This document shows, one piece after another, positions 24,302-32,656 of a DNA stretch of 32,656 bases. The notes under the pieces were generated by a model. The model worked only from the letters and a program-made list of their open reading frames with translations. It had not been told where the DNA came from and made no database searches. A program made the translations under genes and the position numbers. Positions within the stretch are counted from its first letter, which is position 1. Each line of letters begins with the position of its first letter. Source of the DNA: Crocinitomicaceae bacterium (lineage in GTDB: Bacteria; Bacteroidota; Bacteroidia; Flavobacteriales_D; Crocinitomicaceae); NCBI GenBank assembly GCA_029251865.1, contig JAQXCN010000016.1, positions 1 through 32,656 on the forward strand, read 5' to 3'.

Positions 24302-25330
24302 CTAATTGAGGGTGCTGAAACTTTTAAATTCACCGTCTTCTGAGTAAATTAAGTATACATCTAAATCTTTTCCATTGTCAGAATCAACATAAGCTTTGGT
24401 CGCCTCTAAACCAACTACCATAAAATAAGTAGCCATGGCATCTGCACGACCACAAGAACTTGAAATAACTGTTGCCGAAAGAAGATTGTGACGATTTTGT
24501 TTACCCGTTTTAGGGTTGATCGTGTGCGCATAGCGCTGACCATTTTCTTCGAAATACTTTCTATAGTTTCCACTCGTTGCAATTGCACAATTGGACACAG
24601 TAATAATTTTCTGAACAACTTGACTATTTTCGGTATTGGTTTCGGATGGTTTTTCAATTCCAATATTCCACATTTTTTCACCTGCTTTAAGTCCAGAAAG
24701 TCTGATCTCACCTCCCAATTCAATGTATATATTCTCATGGCCTCGTCCTTTTAAAAAGCCCATTAGCACATCTACCGAATAACCTTGAGCAATCGCATTG
24801 AAATCTAGCTGAAAATTTGAATTTAACTTGGAAATATCCATTCGACCATCAAGTGTTCTAAATTTAAAATGAGTAGTATCTCTATATCCAACACTTTGTA
24901 AAACCGTTTTTATACCGGAGTCAGTAGGAACTATTTCATTATCAGTGCCAATACCCCATAAATCCATGACAGGCTTGACAGACGGATCAAAATAACCTTC
25001 ACTTAAACCGTAAATGGAGTCACTCAATAGGAGAATTTGACCAAAATAACTCTTTGATAATATAGAGGTATCTGTAAAATTCAATGCATTAAATCGAGAA
25101 ACTAAAGAACCCTCCCTATATGAAGAAAGCGCCATATCAAAATCAAACAAAATGGAATCGATCTCCTTTTGGTTAAAATTCAATTCCGAATCATATACTT
25201 GAATGGTATATGTTGTTCCTTGTGCACGGCCTCTAAGTTTGTACATAGAAAAAGGAGCTCTTTCAAAATCTTCACCACAACAAAAACAGAAGAGAAGAAT
25301 AAGTGCAACAAAATTAATCTTTGAGAACAT
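24302..25330 (-). CDS. apbE: ApbE-like FAD:protein FMN transferase, lipoprotein
   Basis: The 342-aa product attaches FMN from FAD to threonine residues of exported or membrane redox proteins. Family motifs seen are GTTYTIQVYD near the N-terminus, LDFNAIAQGYSVD, ELGGEIRLSG, the HTINPKTG metal-site region and CGRADAMATYFMVVG. The start at 25330 (MFSKINFV) is chosen because it yields a short hydrophobic signal followed by a cysteine-rich lipobox-like FCFCCGE; longer in-frame starts read through the end of the upstream gene and would put 52 unrelated residues before the signal. It overlaps the 837-aa protein gene by 17 bases. No Nqr or Rnf target gene is visible here. Confidence 0.92.
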   Translation of the reverse strand: MFSKINFVALILLFCFCCGEDFERAPFSMYKLRGRAQGTTYTIQVYDSELNFNQKEIDSILFDFDMALSSYREGSLVSRFNALNFTDTSILSKSYFGQILLLSDSIYGLSEGYFDPSVKPVMDLWGIGTDNEIVPTDSGIKTVLQSVGYRDTTHFKFRTLDGRMDISKLNSNFQLDFNAIAQGYSVDVLMGFLKGRGHENIYIELGGEIRLSGLKAGEKMWNIGIEKPSETNTENSQVVQKIITVSNCAIATSGNYRKYFEENGQRYAHTINPKTGKQNRHNLLSATVISSSCGRADAMATYFMVVGLEATKAYVDSDNGKDLDVYLIYSEDGEFKSFSTLN

Positions 25331-27827
25331 CAACCCCTTTCGATTCATTAAACCATACATGCTCAGAAATCGATGCGTTATTTCTCGTATAAGATGCCGC
25401 ACCATTTTGGTCAGTCGTTTGCTCATATACTGAACCATATCCATTAATATCAACAACGACACGTTGAATCGTGACAGAAACAACATCCCCCTGTGAGTTT
25501 GTTCTTTTGAAAACGCGTTGAGTCATGGCATTAGATGGAAATAATATACCATTCTCATCCTTCAAGTAGTTTGGCTGCGATTCAAATTCAGGCTTTGAGG
25601 ACTTTAAATCTTCTAGTTCTTTTACTCGATTCTCACCGGCCAACTTTTCCTTAGCCTCTCTTTTTTGAACTTCATAATCCAAGCTTAACATTTGACTTTT
25701 GCTCGCAGCTAACCTCTCGGTATTATCAATATCATTGGTTCGATCAATCAATTCTCGCTCATTATTCAAGGTGTTTTGGCGTTCTGTAAAAGATTCATCG
25801 CGTACCAGCTGGTTTAACAATTCTATGTTATCCTGATACTCTTTTTCCGTTTTCCATTCTTCTATTTGAAAAGCAGAAAGTTCCTGCTGCTGTTTATACG
25901 TTTGAGCTTTAATATTGAGCTCAGAATCCAAAACTTGTTTCGCATTGGCCTGTTCTTCTTGAAGCAATAATTTTTGATTATTGACTGCCTTCTCATTCAT
26001 CTGCATGGCATTCATGTAGGTCTGCATCTCCTTTGTCGAGGCCTCATTTCGGACACTTTCCTTTGTTTTGGCAAAGAACACCTCGTAATCGATTTTATTT
26101 TTTACGTCTTGTAAATCTTTTAAGGGATCACTTTTTCGCTTTTGAATACTCAGCGACAAATCATTAAAAGCTTCAAAATCAGATCCTTCATGCAATTCTC
26201 CAGGAGAACGAACCATTGTACCCGTATTACTTGCTGATTGTTCAGGTTTTTTTGAATTGTTTACGAAGTCTGCGCCTCCCGACCAACTTGATAGGGAATC
26301 CTTCATTTGAGTTCTTTCATCGTCAGGTAGAATGCGGTAATTGTCATTTGCTATTTTAAAGGCTTTCCTTAAATCAATGAGTGCAGATTGTTTGTCAGCA
26401 CCTTTAGCGCTGAATGCTTTATCCTTAAGCGTGTACATTTCTTCAAGACTTTTTATTTGCTTTTTCAGCGCAATTACTCGAGCATCATTGGCTCTTGCCT
26501 TCATCGGTTCCGAATCAAGAATCCGACTTGCCAAATCATACGAATCACGTCCTTTCAAAACGTTGCTATATGCCTTCTCGATTTGCTTTCTAAAAGCTTC
26601 CTCTTCGGAGTTTTTCTTACTTGATATTTCAGCAATACCTGACTCTACCTGCGAAGAATAGGTGTTTATCATTTGCTGATCTGATAACTTCTTGATGAGC
26701 ATGTCTGCCTTCTTATAATTGGCTAAACCTGCATCAACTGAGTCTGTTTGGTTTTGACTTTGAGCCCTTTCAATATACTTTTCTATCGAAATTGAAAACC
26801 TATAGTTTTCTGATTCCTTTCGGATTGCCTTGATTTCTGCTTGAATCTTTACTCTTTGTCCCGGATCTAGAGCCTGAATCTCCTTAAGTTTCAAAACACT
26901 TTCAGCAAATGACTTTTCAGCGTGCAAAGAATCAGCAGATGTTCGCAACGAAATGAGTTTATTATTACTCTTGAGTTGATTTTCTTTATTTAATCTAGCT
27001 TCTGCTATTTTGGTGAGTCGGTACTTTACTTGATTGTCATCAATCAAAGCCAATGCACTGTTGTAGTTATTTTCTGCTTCATCGAGTTGACCCAAAGAAA
27101 AAGCCTTATCGCCTTTCGTTTTAAATACTTCAAAGCTTGTTCTTGCCTCTTTATCTTTTTTAATTTTTTCAATCAAAGCTTCGATTTCAATTTTCCTCTT
27201 TGCTAAAGATGTATTGTTGGGCTCATATATTAAAGCTGAATCTATAGAAGTAACCGCCACCTCATAATCTTTTCTTTTTAAAGCTGCTGTTAATTTCGTT
27301 TTAAACAAATCTGCTTTGGACCCTTGATCTGCTAATGAATAAGCATTAAGTACCTCATCCTCAATATCTTTTTTATACTTTTCTTCTGGAACAGCCAAGT
27401 TCATTGCCGGATCCCAACTGAATTTTTCAGCATAGGTATCTTTTGCAAAATCTAATACAGCTCCTTCCCTCACCTCAAACAATTCAATAATGAGCAGCTC
27501 CATGGCTTGTAGTGTGCCATTTGGATTTCTAACTTTCAATTTTTCAAAATCAAAAAGAACTTTCTTGGAAACATAACCTGGTTTCGAAACAAGAATTTCA
27601 AATGGTAAAACTGTCGTGATTGAGCCACTTATGAAATAGGTCCCTTTAGAATCGGATAGAGATTTGGAGAGCATTTTACCGTCCTGGAACATATACATGG
27701 TCGCTCCGAATATCTTTTTTTTGTTTGTGAAATTATTTATATATCCCTCAAGAGAAATATCCAATCGTTTCTGCGAATGCGCATTCACAGCAAAAAGAAG
27801 TACCAGAGAAAAAATAATTCGAGTCAT
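25314..27827 (-). CDS. Large secreted coiled-coil protein with N-terminal Ig/carboxypeptidase-like domain, unknown function
   Basis: The 837-aa product has a signal peptide (about 1-18), then a beta-sandwich-like domain (about 20-115) of the carboxypeptidase-regulatory type, with SDSKGTYFISG as the typical turn. A helical tetratricopeptide-like region follows (about 160-340), for example AFSLGQLDEAENNYNSALAL. More helix and a long Gln/Glu/Lys/Arg-rich coiled coil follow (about 600-745). The C-terminal beta-rich tail (about 750-837) has VTIQRVVVDINGYGSVYEQ and NNASISEHVWF. Bacteroidota have other TPR proteins with a similar tail, but I know no function. The domain mix resembles envelope scaffold proteins. 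It lies immediately upstream of apbE with a 17-base overlap, so the two are probably translated together. Confidence 0.75.
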   Translation of the reverse strand: MTRIIFSLVLLFAVNAHSQKRLDISLEGYINNFTNKKKIFGATMYMFQDGKMLSKSLSDSKGTYFISGSITTVLPFEILVSKPGYVSKKVLFDFEKLKVRNPNGTLQAMELLIIELFEVREGAVLDFAKDTYAEKFSWDPAMNLAVPEEKYKKDIEDEVLNAYSLADQGSKADLFKTKLTAALKRKDYEVAVTSIDSALIYEPNNTSLAKRKIEIEALIEKIKKDKEARTSFEVFKTKGDKAFSLGQLDEAENNYNSALALIDDNQVKYRLTKIAEARLNKENQLKSNNKLISLRTSADSLHAEKSFAESVLKLKEIQALDPGQRVKIQAEIKAIRKESENYRFSISIEKYIERAQSQNQTDSVDAGLANYKKADMLIKKLSDQQMINTYSSQVESGIAEISSKKNSEEEAFRKQIEKAYSNVLKGRDSYDLASRILDSEPMKARANDARVIALKKQIKSLEEMYTLKDKAFSAKGADKQSALIDLRKAFKIANDNYRILPDDERTQMKDSLSSWSGGADFVNNSKKPEQSASNTGTMVRSPGELHEGSDFEAFNDLSLSIQKRKSDPLKDLQDVKNKIDYEVFFAKTKESVRNEASTKEMQTYMNAMQMNEKAVNNQKLLLQEEQANAKQVLDSELNIKAQTYKQQQELSAFQIEEWKTEKEYQDNIELLNQLVRDESFTERQNTLNNERELIDRTNDIDNTERLAASKSQMLSLDYEVQKREAKEKLAGENRVKELEDLKSSKPEFESQPNYLKDENGILFPSNAMTQRVFKRTNSQGDVVSVTIQRVVVDINGYGSVYEQTTDQNGAASYTRNNASISEHVWFNESKGVDVLKD

Positions 27828-27843
27828 AGAAAACTTAGTTGTA

Positions 27844-27875
27844 TTGTGCTCAATAAACGTAAAATTCTAATTTTG
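27844..27875 (+). promoter_or_regulatory. Candidate Bacteroidota promoter for the FAD oxidoreductase operon
   Basis: TTG (27844-27846), 21 bases, then TAATTTTG (27868-27875) match the -33 and -7 elements with acceptable spacing. The start codon is 41 bases further on. The box lies in the divergent gap before the 837-aa protein gene. Confidence 0.5.
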
Positions 27876-27916
27876 TTGCACTATTACAAAAATGCGTAAA
27901 AAAGCCGAATAAAAAA

Positions 27917-29044
27917 ATGCTAAGAATCGATGAGTTAAGCTTTTGGGAGAAATCATCTTATTTTGAAAATATTGATTTTCTCATCATAGGCTCTGGTATT
28001 GTCGGTATGAGCACAGCATTGTTTTTGAAAGTAAAATATCCCAAGGCAAAAATTGTAATTATTGAAAGGGGTTATCTGCCCACGGGAGCAAGTTCAAAAA
28101 ATGCAGGTTTTACCTGTTTCGGAAGCCCGACAGAACTCTACGATGATTTACAACATATAAGTGAACACCAAGTTTGGGAGACCTTTTCAGATCGTTATAA
28201 TGGTCTGAAATCTTTATTTGAACTTGTTGAACCAGAAAGCATTCAATACGACGCCTGTAAGTCTTGGGATCTAATTGCGAGCAATGCAAAAAATGATATC
28301 AATCCTAACTTCATAAAGTACATTAATGAAAAGGCTCTAGAAATCACAAAGGTCAAGGAAATATATCGTGAAGACTCAGCAGCCGTTTCTAACTTTGGGT
28401 TTCAGCACATTAAAACCGCATATTGCAATTCGCTTGAAGGAGGAATTAACACAGGACTTCTTGTAAAATCACTCTACCAAAAAGTAATTGAAGCCGATGT
28501 TCAGGTAATTTTTGGCATTGAAGCGCTTTCCATGGAAAATTCTAATAATAACGTGGAGATCTTTACAAATCGAGGTATTATCAAAAGTGAACATTGTATC
28601 ATTGCAACAAATGGCTTTGCCAGTCAATGGATTGATGAAGATATTCAACCCGCTCGGGCTCAAGTTTTGGTAACCAATCCAATTCCAAACTTAAAGGTAA
28701 GAGGCACTTTTCACTACGAAAAAGGCTATTACTATTTCCGGAATATAGGTGATAGAATACTTCTTGGAGGGGGCCGAAATATTGATATTAAAGGTGAAAA
28801 CACGGCAAACTTCGGTACAACAGGTGCCATTCAAAACCGTCTAAAATCGTTGTTGCGTGAGACTATCTTACCGAATGAGGAATTTAATATTGATTACACT
28901 TGGTCCGGGATTATGGGTGTTGGAGCGACAAAAAGCCCGATACTGAGAATGCTAAACAAAAACACAGCGATAGGTGTTAGACTAGGAGGCATGGGAGTTG
29001 CATTAGGCTCTCAGGTAGGTAAAAAACTGTCAAGCTACTTTTAG
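27917..29044 (+). CDS. FAD-dependent oxidoreductase of the D-amino-acid/glycine oxidase (DAO) type
   Basis: The 375-aa product has the dinucleotide-binding motif GSGIVG (25-30) following IDFLII, the ERGYLPTGASSKNAGF segment that contacts FAD, a substrate domain with the GGINTGLL turn, and the C-terminal second FAD loop VRLGGMGVALGS. The fold is that of glycine, sarcosine and D-amino-acid oxidases; the substrate cannot be deduced. No signal peptide is evident, so it is cytoplasmic. It is followed after one base by a DUF2452 gene, and the pair appears to form one operon. Confidence 0.85.
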   Translation: MLRIDELSFWEKSSYFENIDFLIIGSGIVGMSTALFLKVKYPKAKIVIIERGYLPTGASSKNAGFTCFGSPTELYDDLQHISEHQVWETFSDRYNGLKSLFELVEPESIQYDACKSWDLIASNAKNDINPNFIKYINEKALEITKVKEIYREDSAAVSNFGFQHIKTAYCNSLEGGINTGLLVKSLYQKVIEADVQVIFGIEALSMENSNNNVEIFTNRGIIKSEHCIIATNGFASQWIDEDIQPARAQVLVTNPIPNLKVRGTFHYEKGYYYFRNIGDRILLGGGRNIDIKGENTANFGTTGAIQNRLKSLLRETILPNEEFNIDYTWSGIMGVGATKSPILRMLNKNTAIGVRLGGMGVALGSQVGKKLSSYF

Positions 29045-29045
29045 C

Positions 29046-29525
29046 ATGAAAAAAAAAGAAGAACAACAAGAGGGTAAATTCGTCAATCCTATTGACCCAG
29101 ATAAAATAAGTGAAAATCCACACAGCCTTGAATATGGACATCACAGCGGCAGTGCACTTATAAAACCTGAGGACCAGGGTAAGTTAAAAGGTAGGGCACT
29201 TTCTGCAATGGATCACCAAACCGACATGCAACTTGGTCAAATTTATGAGCAAATGCAACTGCTTGCTTCACAAGCACAAAGATTGAACGAGAGAAAAAAA
29301 ATATCTGAATTCATTTACACTGCAGAGTCAAGATTTGAACCCTTCATTAACCATACCTATCATTTATACAAGAGAGATACAGGTTCATTCCTGCTTTCTT
29401 TAATTGGTCCTAAACAATGGGGAAGGACCAAGCATGTATTTGAATTCGTAGCCTCAGTAAAACTTCTTGCAGACCATACATGGGATGTACTAGAAAAGAA
29501 TGAGTCCTTCGAATTTAGCGTGTAA
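29046..29525 (+). CDS. DUF2452 family protein
   Basis: The 159-aa soluble product shows the DUF2452 layout: FVNPIDPDKISENPHSLEYGHH and a GSALIKPEDQGKLKGRALSAM segment, a helix with MQLGQIYEQMQLLASQAQ, and the IYTAESRFEPFINHTYHLYKR and LLSLIGPKQWG segments. The family has no known function that I can name. It starts one base after the oxidoreductase stop. The last 11 bases overlap the 3' end of yaaA on the opposite strand. Confidence 0.8.
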   Translation: MKKKEEQQEGKFVNPIDPDKISENPHSLEYGHHSGSALIKPEDQGKLKGRALSAMDHQTDMQLGQIYEQMQLLASQAQRLNERKKISEFIYTAESRFEPFINHTYHLYKRDTGSFLLSLIGPKQWGRTKHVFEFVASVKLLADHTWDVLEKNESFEFSV

Positions 29526-30276
29526 AAACCCAATCTGAAACGGTAGATAAACCGGCATCGTAGTTGTATCCGTCGATATTTGCTTGCTTCAAATCCGCTA
29601 CTTCACCGATCTTATTCTTAACTATGAAATGGGCCATACTGCCTCTTGCCCGCTTGGCATACATCATAATTGTTTTAAGCTTACCATTTTTAAAATCTTT
29701 AAAAATTGGATTAATCGTCACATTCGATAATGCCTTAAAATTTATTGCTTTTGAATATTCAACAGATGCAAGATTTATTATAACATCGTCATCATTAAGA
29801 TCAGACATCATGGCTTGCGTTAAATCCTTACGCCAGTACTCGTAAAGATTTTTAGTAGACGCGTCAATCTGAATTTTCGTTCCCATTTCCAAACGGTAAG
29901 CCGCAATTCCATCCAACGGCTTGAGTATACCATATAAACCTGAAAGTATTGTTATTGATTTTTGTGCAAACACCCAATCCTCATCCGTAAAATTGTCAGC
30001 AGCCAATCCTTTATATACCTCTCCTGTAAATGCCGTTGCGGGTTGTAGCGGATTCACATTAGATTTTAAAGTGTTCCATTCCTGATACCGTGACCAATTC
30101 AAATCGGCTAGATTCGGCGAAATAGACATTAATTCTTGTAATTCTTGAGGGCTTTTATTTTTTAATAATCTTATTAATTCAGCTGCCTTTGTTTCGTGCA
30201 TGGGAGTTGTTGGTTGACCGTATAGAATAGGTTCTTTCGCAATAGATTTAGCAGGAGACAGAATAACTTTTAGCAT
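29515..30276 (-). CDS. yaaA: Peroxide stress protein YaaA (UPF0246)
   Basis: The 253-aa product matches the YaaA family over its full length: MLKVILSPAKSIAKEP at the N-terminus, ISPNLADLNWSRYQEW, SGLYGILKPLDGIAAYRLEMG, and YAKRARGSMAHFIVKN near the C-terminus. YaaA limits intracellular free iron during peroxide stress in E. coli and binds DNA; the fold has a helix-hairpin-helix-like element. It is preceded by its own candidate promoter at 30303-30330 and follows the TonB receptor gene on the same strand, with a 48-base gap. Confidence 0.95.
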   Translation of the reverse strand: MLKVILSPAKSIAKEPILYGQPTTPMHETKAAELIRLLKNKSPQELQELMSISPNLADLNWSRYQEWNTLKSNVNPLQPATAFTGEVYKGLAADNFTDEDWVFAQKSITILSGLYGILKPLDGIAAYRLEMGTKIQIDASTKNLYEYWRKDLTQAMMSDLNDDDVIINLASVEYSKAINFKALSNVTINPIFKDFKNGKLKTIMMYAKRARGSMAHFIVKNKIGEVADLKQANIDGYNYDAGLSTVSDWVFTR

Positions 30277-30302
30277 TATCTTTTTTTATTAATACAAGTT
30301 AG

Positions 30303-30330
30303 CAAATTTATACTTCTCTACCCCTTACAA
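30303..30330 (-). promoter_or_regulatory. Candidate promoter of yaaA
   Basis: On the minus strand TTG (30330-30328), 17 bases, then TAAATTTG (30310-30303) fits the Bacteroidota -33/-7 pattern. The box ends 26 bases before the yaaA start codon, and the -33 element lies at the very end of the TonB receptor gene, so both independent and read-through expression are possible. Confidence 0.5.
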
Positions 30331-32656
30331 TTTTCCTGATCTTAATTTTATACCCCCAAAAAAGGTTCTGGGTTGTGCAGGTCCATAAATAAAATTGCTG
30401 TCTCTATTTTTACCAATATCAAAATCATCTTGATAAGCATTTAAAATATTTTTCACGCCCAAATAATACTCCATTATAAGATTTGATTTCTTGATATCCA
30501 TGGCATAATTTAATTTAAAACTAAGGTTAGAAAACATCTCTGTATTGACCATTTCATCAAATAATTGATTTTCTGCACCTGCAAAATGAGGCACTAACAT
30601 TTGACCTGTATAAACATAATTTATATTCGCACTCAATCGCTTTGAAGGGTTCAGGGTTAATACCATAAAACCATATTGATTAGGTGTTCTGATAAACTCT
30701 CTTGTTGGCGGTATACCATCAATGTAGGGAACTGCATTTTCATACTTAGTGGTCTGTAAAGTACCTCCTGCCTCAAATTGAATTTTCTGCTTGTAATTAG
30801 CTCTGAGCTCCAAAGTAAGACCAGAAACGGTTGCAGACTGACCATTTTGTTTTTTAAATAGTAAACCAAAGTCATCAGATCCATTAGGCTGAAGATAAAA
30901 TGCATTATTCAGCAACGTATGAAATCCTTCAAAGGTAAATCCAAAAATAAAGTTAGCGTATGGCTTATCGTAATTAATAGAAGCACTGAAGCTTTGGGAG
31001 CGTTCCTCTAATAAATTAGAGTCTAGCGTTACTCTTGAAATCCCACCTCCAGCAAATGCAATATGTAAATCAGTATCAAAAGCCTGAGGTGCTCTAAAGC
31101 CAGTACCATAACTCAATCTGAGCTGGGTGTTTTTCTTAAGCTTGTAAAGCAAAGAAATACGGGGACTCAAAATAGGAATGTCAACGGTGTTGTTTATATC
31201 CAAACGGCAACCAGAAAGAAGATTTAGCTTCGGCAATAAAGCCCAATCACTCTGAAGAAACATACCCAGATCTTGAATTTCTTGATTAATCAGATAATTA
31301 TATGTTGGGATCTCGTCAAAAACAGCATCCAAAAGAAGCTCGGTACCAAAGGTAAAAACATTTGAACCCGAAGTTAGGAAGCTTTCAATTTTATGATTGA
31401 ATTGCATACCGATATTCAGAGTAGAAACATCAGACAAACCATATGGCGGGTTTTTATTAAAATCGATGAGTTCTAATGAATCATCGGGAGTGACACCCGT
31501 ATAGTGACTGCGATAGGTATGTTGGAATGCGGCATACGCAATAAAAGATGATAATTCGTTATTAAAGTTAATTTGATAATCTGAACTTATCATCCAAACA
31601 CGATGAGTGCGTTCTTCGGCCTGATCTCTTAAGTAAGCGGATTCCGTTTCGCGCATTTCGCCACCGAATCTATACTCGTTAAGATTACTTACACTTAACT
31701 CAAGCTTATGATTTTTTTTAGGCAAATAAAAAGATGTAAACCCAAAAGAATTATTCTCTAAAAGCGGAAGTTCAGAATAGCCATCCGAATTATGGTCGTA
31801 AAATTCACGTCTTCTTCCATTTAAGAAGAGTGAGATCCCCATATTCTTCTTTTCATTAACAGCGGTGAAGTTTCCATTTAAAATATGATCGTTACTGAGG
31901 CTGTTTATATTTTGATAGGTGTAATTCAAATCAAAACTATTTTTCTTTGGTAATTTCGTTATCACATTAACTGTTCCTCCAATTGCACTTGAACCATATA
32001 AAGAGGAACCACCACCACGAATGACCTCTAATCGATCTATCATGTTTACTGGTAGCTGTTCTAAACCATATAGACCTGTTAATGGACTAAATATAGGTCT
32101 TCCGTTAATTAATACTTGCGAATAACCGCCAGCCAAACCATTCATTCGAAGCTGGGTATAGTTGCATGTTTGACAATTCGTTTCTACGCGTAAGCCAGGT
32201 TGAAAACGCAAACCCTCAGCAAGATTACAGGATTGTACTTTTTCTAAACTCTCACCGCTCAATACGTTGACAATTACATTAGAATTGGTTTTTCGTTTAT
32301 AGGTTTTAGTTCCCGTAACAACAATTGCATCCAATTCCATTATCTGTTGTGTAAATACAATGGGTAGAAAGATATCTCGCGATTCTTTGGTAACATCTAT
32401 GGTATCTTTTATCGTTTGAAAACCAATAGAAGAACACTCTATTGCGTATCTACCGATTTGAACATCATGAAAACTAAAACTACCATTTTTCTTGGATAGC
32501 ACATGTTTTGAAAGCGGATAAAGAGAAACTCTAGCAAATTCAATTGCTTTGCCATCATAAGAGACCGAGCCTCTGATGTCAACTTGACTCTTGCAATCCA
32601 GAGCGAATAGTGCAAAAAGAATGATATTTATAATTTTTATTCGAAATAGAGTTTGC
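30325..32656 (-). CDS. TonB-dependent receptor with N-terminal carboxypeptidase-like domain (partial, start outside window)
   Basis: The frame stays open from the stop at 30325 to the right edge. Translating upward past the GTG at 32502 gives a signal peptide (IKIINIILFALFALDCKSQ) and a carboxypeptidase-regulatory domain (VDIRGSVSYDGKAIEFARVSLYP to about residue 95), so the true start lies just beyond the edge. A plug follows, with AIVVTGTKTYKRKT, ETNCQTCNYTQLRMNGLAGG and INGRPIFSPLTGLYGLEQLP, and then a barrel ending PAQPRTFFGGIKLRSGKL. The CX2C in the plug is a mark of a Bacteroidota receptor group often annotated for ferrienterochelin, heme or colicin. The ligand is unknown here. Confidence 0.9.
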   Translation of the reverse strand, partial: QTLFRIKIINIILFALFALDCKSQVDIRGSVSYDGKAIEFARVSLYPLSKHVLSKKNGSFSFHDVQIGRYAIECSSIGFQTIKDTIDVTKESRDIFLPIVFTQQIMELDAIVVTGTKTYKRKTNSNVIVNVLSGESLEKVQSCNLAEGLRFQPGLRVETNCQTCNYTQLRMNGLAGGYSQVLINGRPIFSPLTGLYGLEQLPVNMIDRLEVIRGGGSSLYGSSAIGGTVNVITKLPKKNSFDLNYTYQNINSLSNDHILNGNFTAVNEKKNMGISLFLNGRRREFYDHNSDGYSELPLLENNSFGFTSFYLPKKNHKLELSVSNLNEYRFGGEMRETESAYLRDQAEERTHRVWMISSDYQINFNNELSSFIAYAAFQHTYRSHYTGVTPDDSLELIDFNKNPPYGLSDVSTLNIGMQFNHKIESFLTSGSNVFTFGTELLLDAVFDEIPTYNYLINQEIQDLGMFLQSDWALLPKLNLLSGCRLDINNTVDIPILSPRISLLYKLKKNTQLRLSYGTGFRAPQAFDTDLHIAFAGGGISRVTLDSNLLEERSQSFSASINYDKPYANFIFGFTFEGFHTLLNNAFYLQPNGSDDFGLLFKKQNGQSATVSGLTLELRANYKQKIQFEAGGTLQTTKYENAVPYIDGIPPTREFIRTPNQYGFMVLTLNPSKRLSANINYVYTGQMLVPHFAGAENQLFDEMVNTEMFSNLSFKLNYAMDIKKSNLIMEYYLGVKNILNAYQDDFDIGKNRDSNFIYGPAQPRTFFGGIKLRSGKL

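Noticed and set aside
25331..25486. Longer apbE reading frame starting inside the 837-aa gene
   Set aside because: The extra 52 residues come from the other gene's coding region in another frame; the ATG at 25330 gives a sensible signal and lipobox-like start.
32500..32502. GTG as the start of the right-end TonB receptor
   Set aside because: The frame continues upstream with a carboxypeptidase-like domain and a signal peptide, so the real start is outside the window.

Overview
The window is an AT-rich, densely coded chromosomal segment of a Bacteroidota bacterium, most likely a member of the Flavobacteriales. The evidence is two proteins with type A C-terminal sorting domains of the type IX secretion system (T9SS), two TonB-dependent receptors, Bacteroidota-restricted families (DUF4465, DUF4199, DUF2452, a secreted protein usually labelled 'asparagine synthetase B'), and several TAnnTTTG boxes, the Bacteroidota -7 promoter element. 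I see no mobile element, CRISPR array, rRNA or tRNA, and no stretch of obviously foreign composition.

Layout. (1) 1-5350: a cobalamin riboswitch leader followed by a four-gene outer-surface corrinoid capture operon: a DUF4465 T9SS protein, a BtuB-type TonB receptor, a BtuG-like beta-propeller lipoprotein and a second T9SS surface protein. (2) 5351-9763: a radical SAM/SPASM protein (-), a phosphoribosyltransferase overlapping murQ (+), then an NlpC/P60 peptidase overlapping a nine-repeat propeller-like secreted protein (-). (3) 9891-13361: a pair of M16 peptidase-family proteins closed by a clear terminator. (4) 13398-17659: dnaX (with a frameshift site separating a 371-aa gamma-like and a 585-aa tau-like product), menE, a membrane J-domain protein, and an endonuclease III without Fe-S cysteines. 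(5) 17743-22882: dnaB with a secreted 'asparagine synthetase B'-type protein, then rho with a structured leader and a DUF4199 membrane protein. (6) 22849-27827 on the minus strand: mpl, apbE and an 837-aa secreted coiled-coil protein. (7) 27917-30276: an FAD oxidoreductase, a DUF2452 protein and yaaA. (8) 30325 to the right edge: a TonB receptor (-) whose N-terminus runs out of the window.

Most of the content is housekeeping: replication (dnaX, dnaB), transcription termination (rho), base excision repair (nth), menaquinone synthesis (menE) and peptidoglycan salvage and remodelling (murQ, mpl, NlpC/P60). The two most distinctive items are the dnaX frameshift signal, where ten A residues end in the same A_AAA_AAG heptamer used by Escherichia coli dnaX, and the riboswitch-controlled surface corrinoid locus, which appears to use T9SS-exported proteins as well as a lipoprotein to feed a BtuB-type receptor. 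Gene functions come from motif recognition by eye; no database search was possible.
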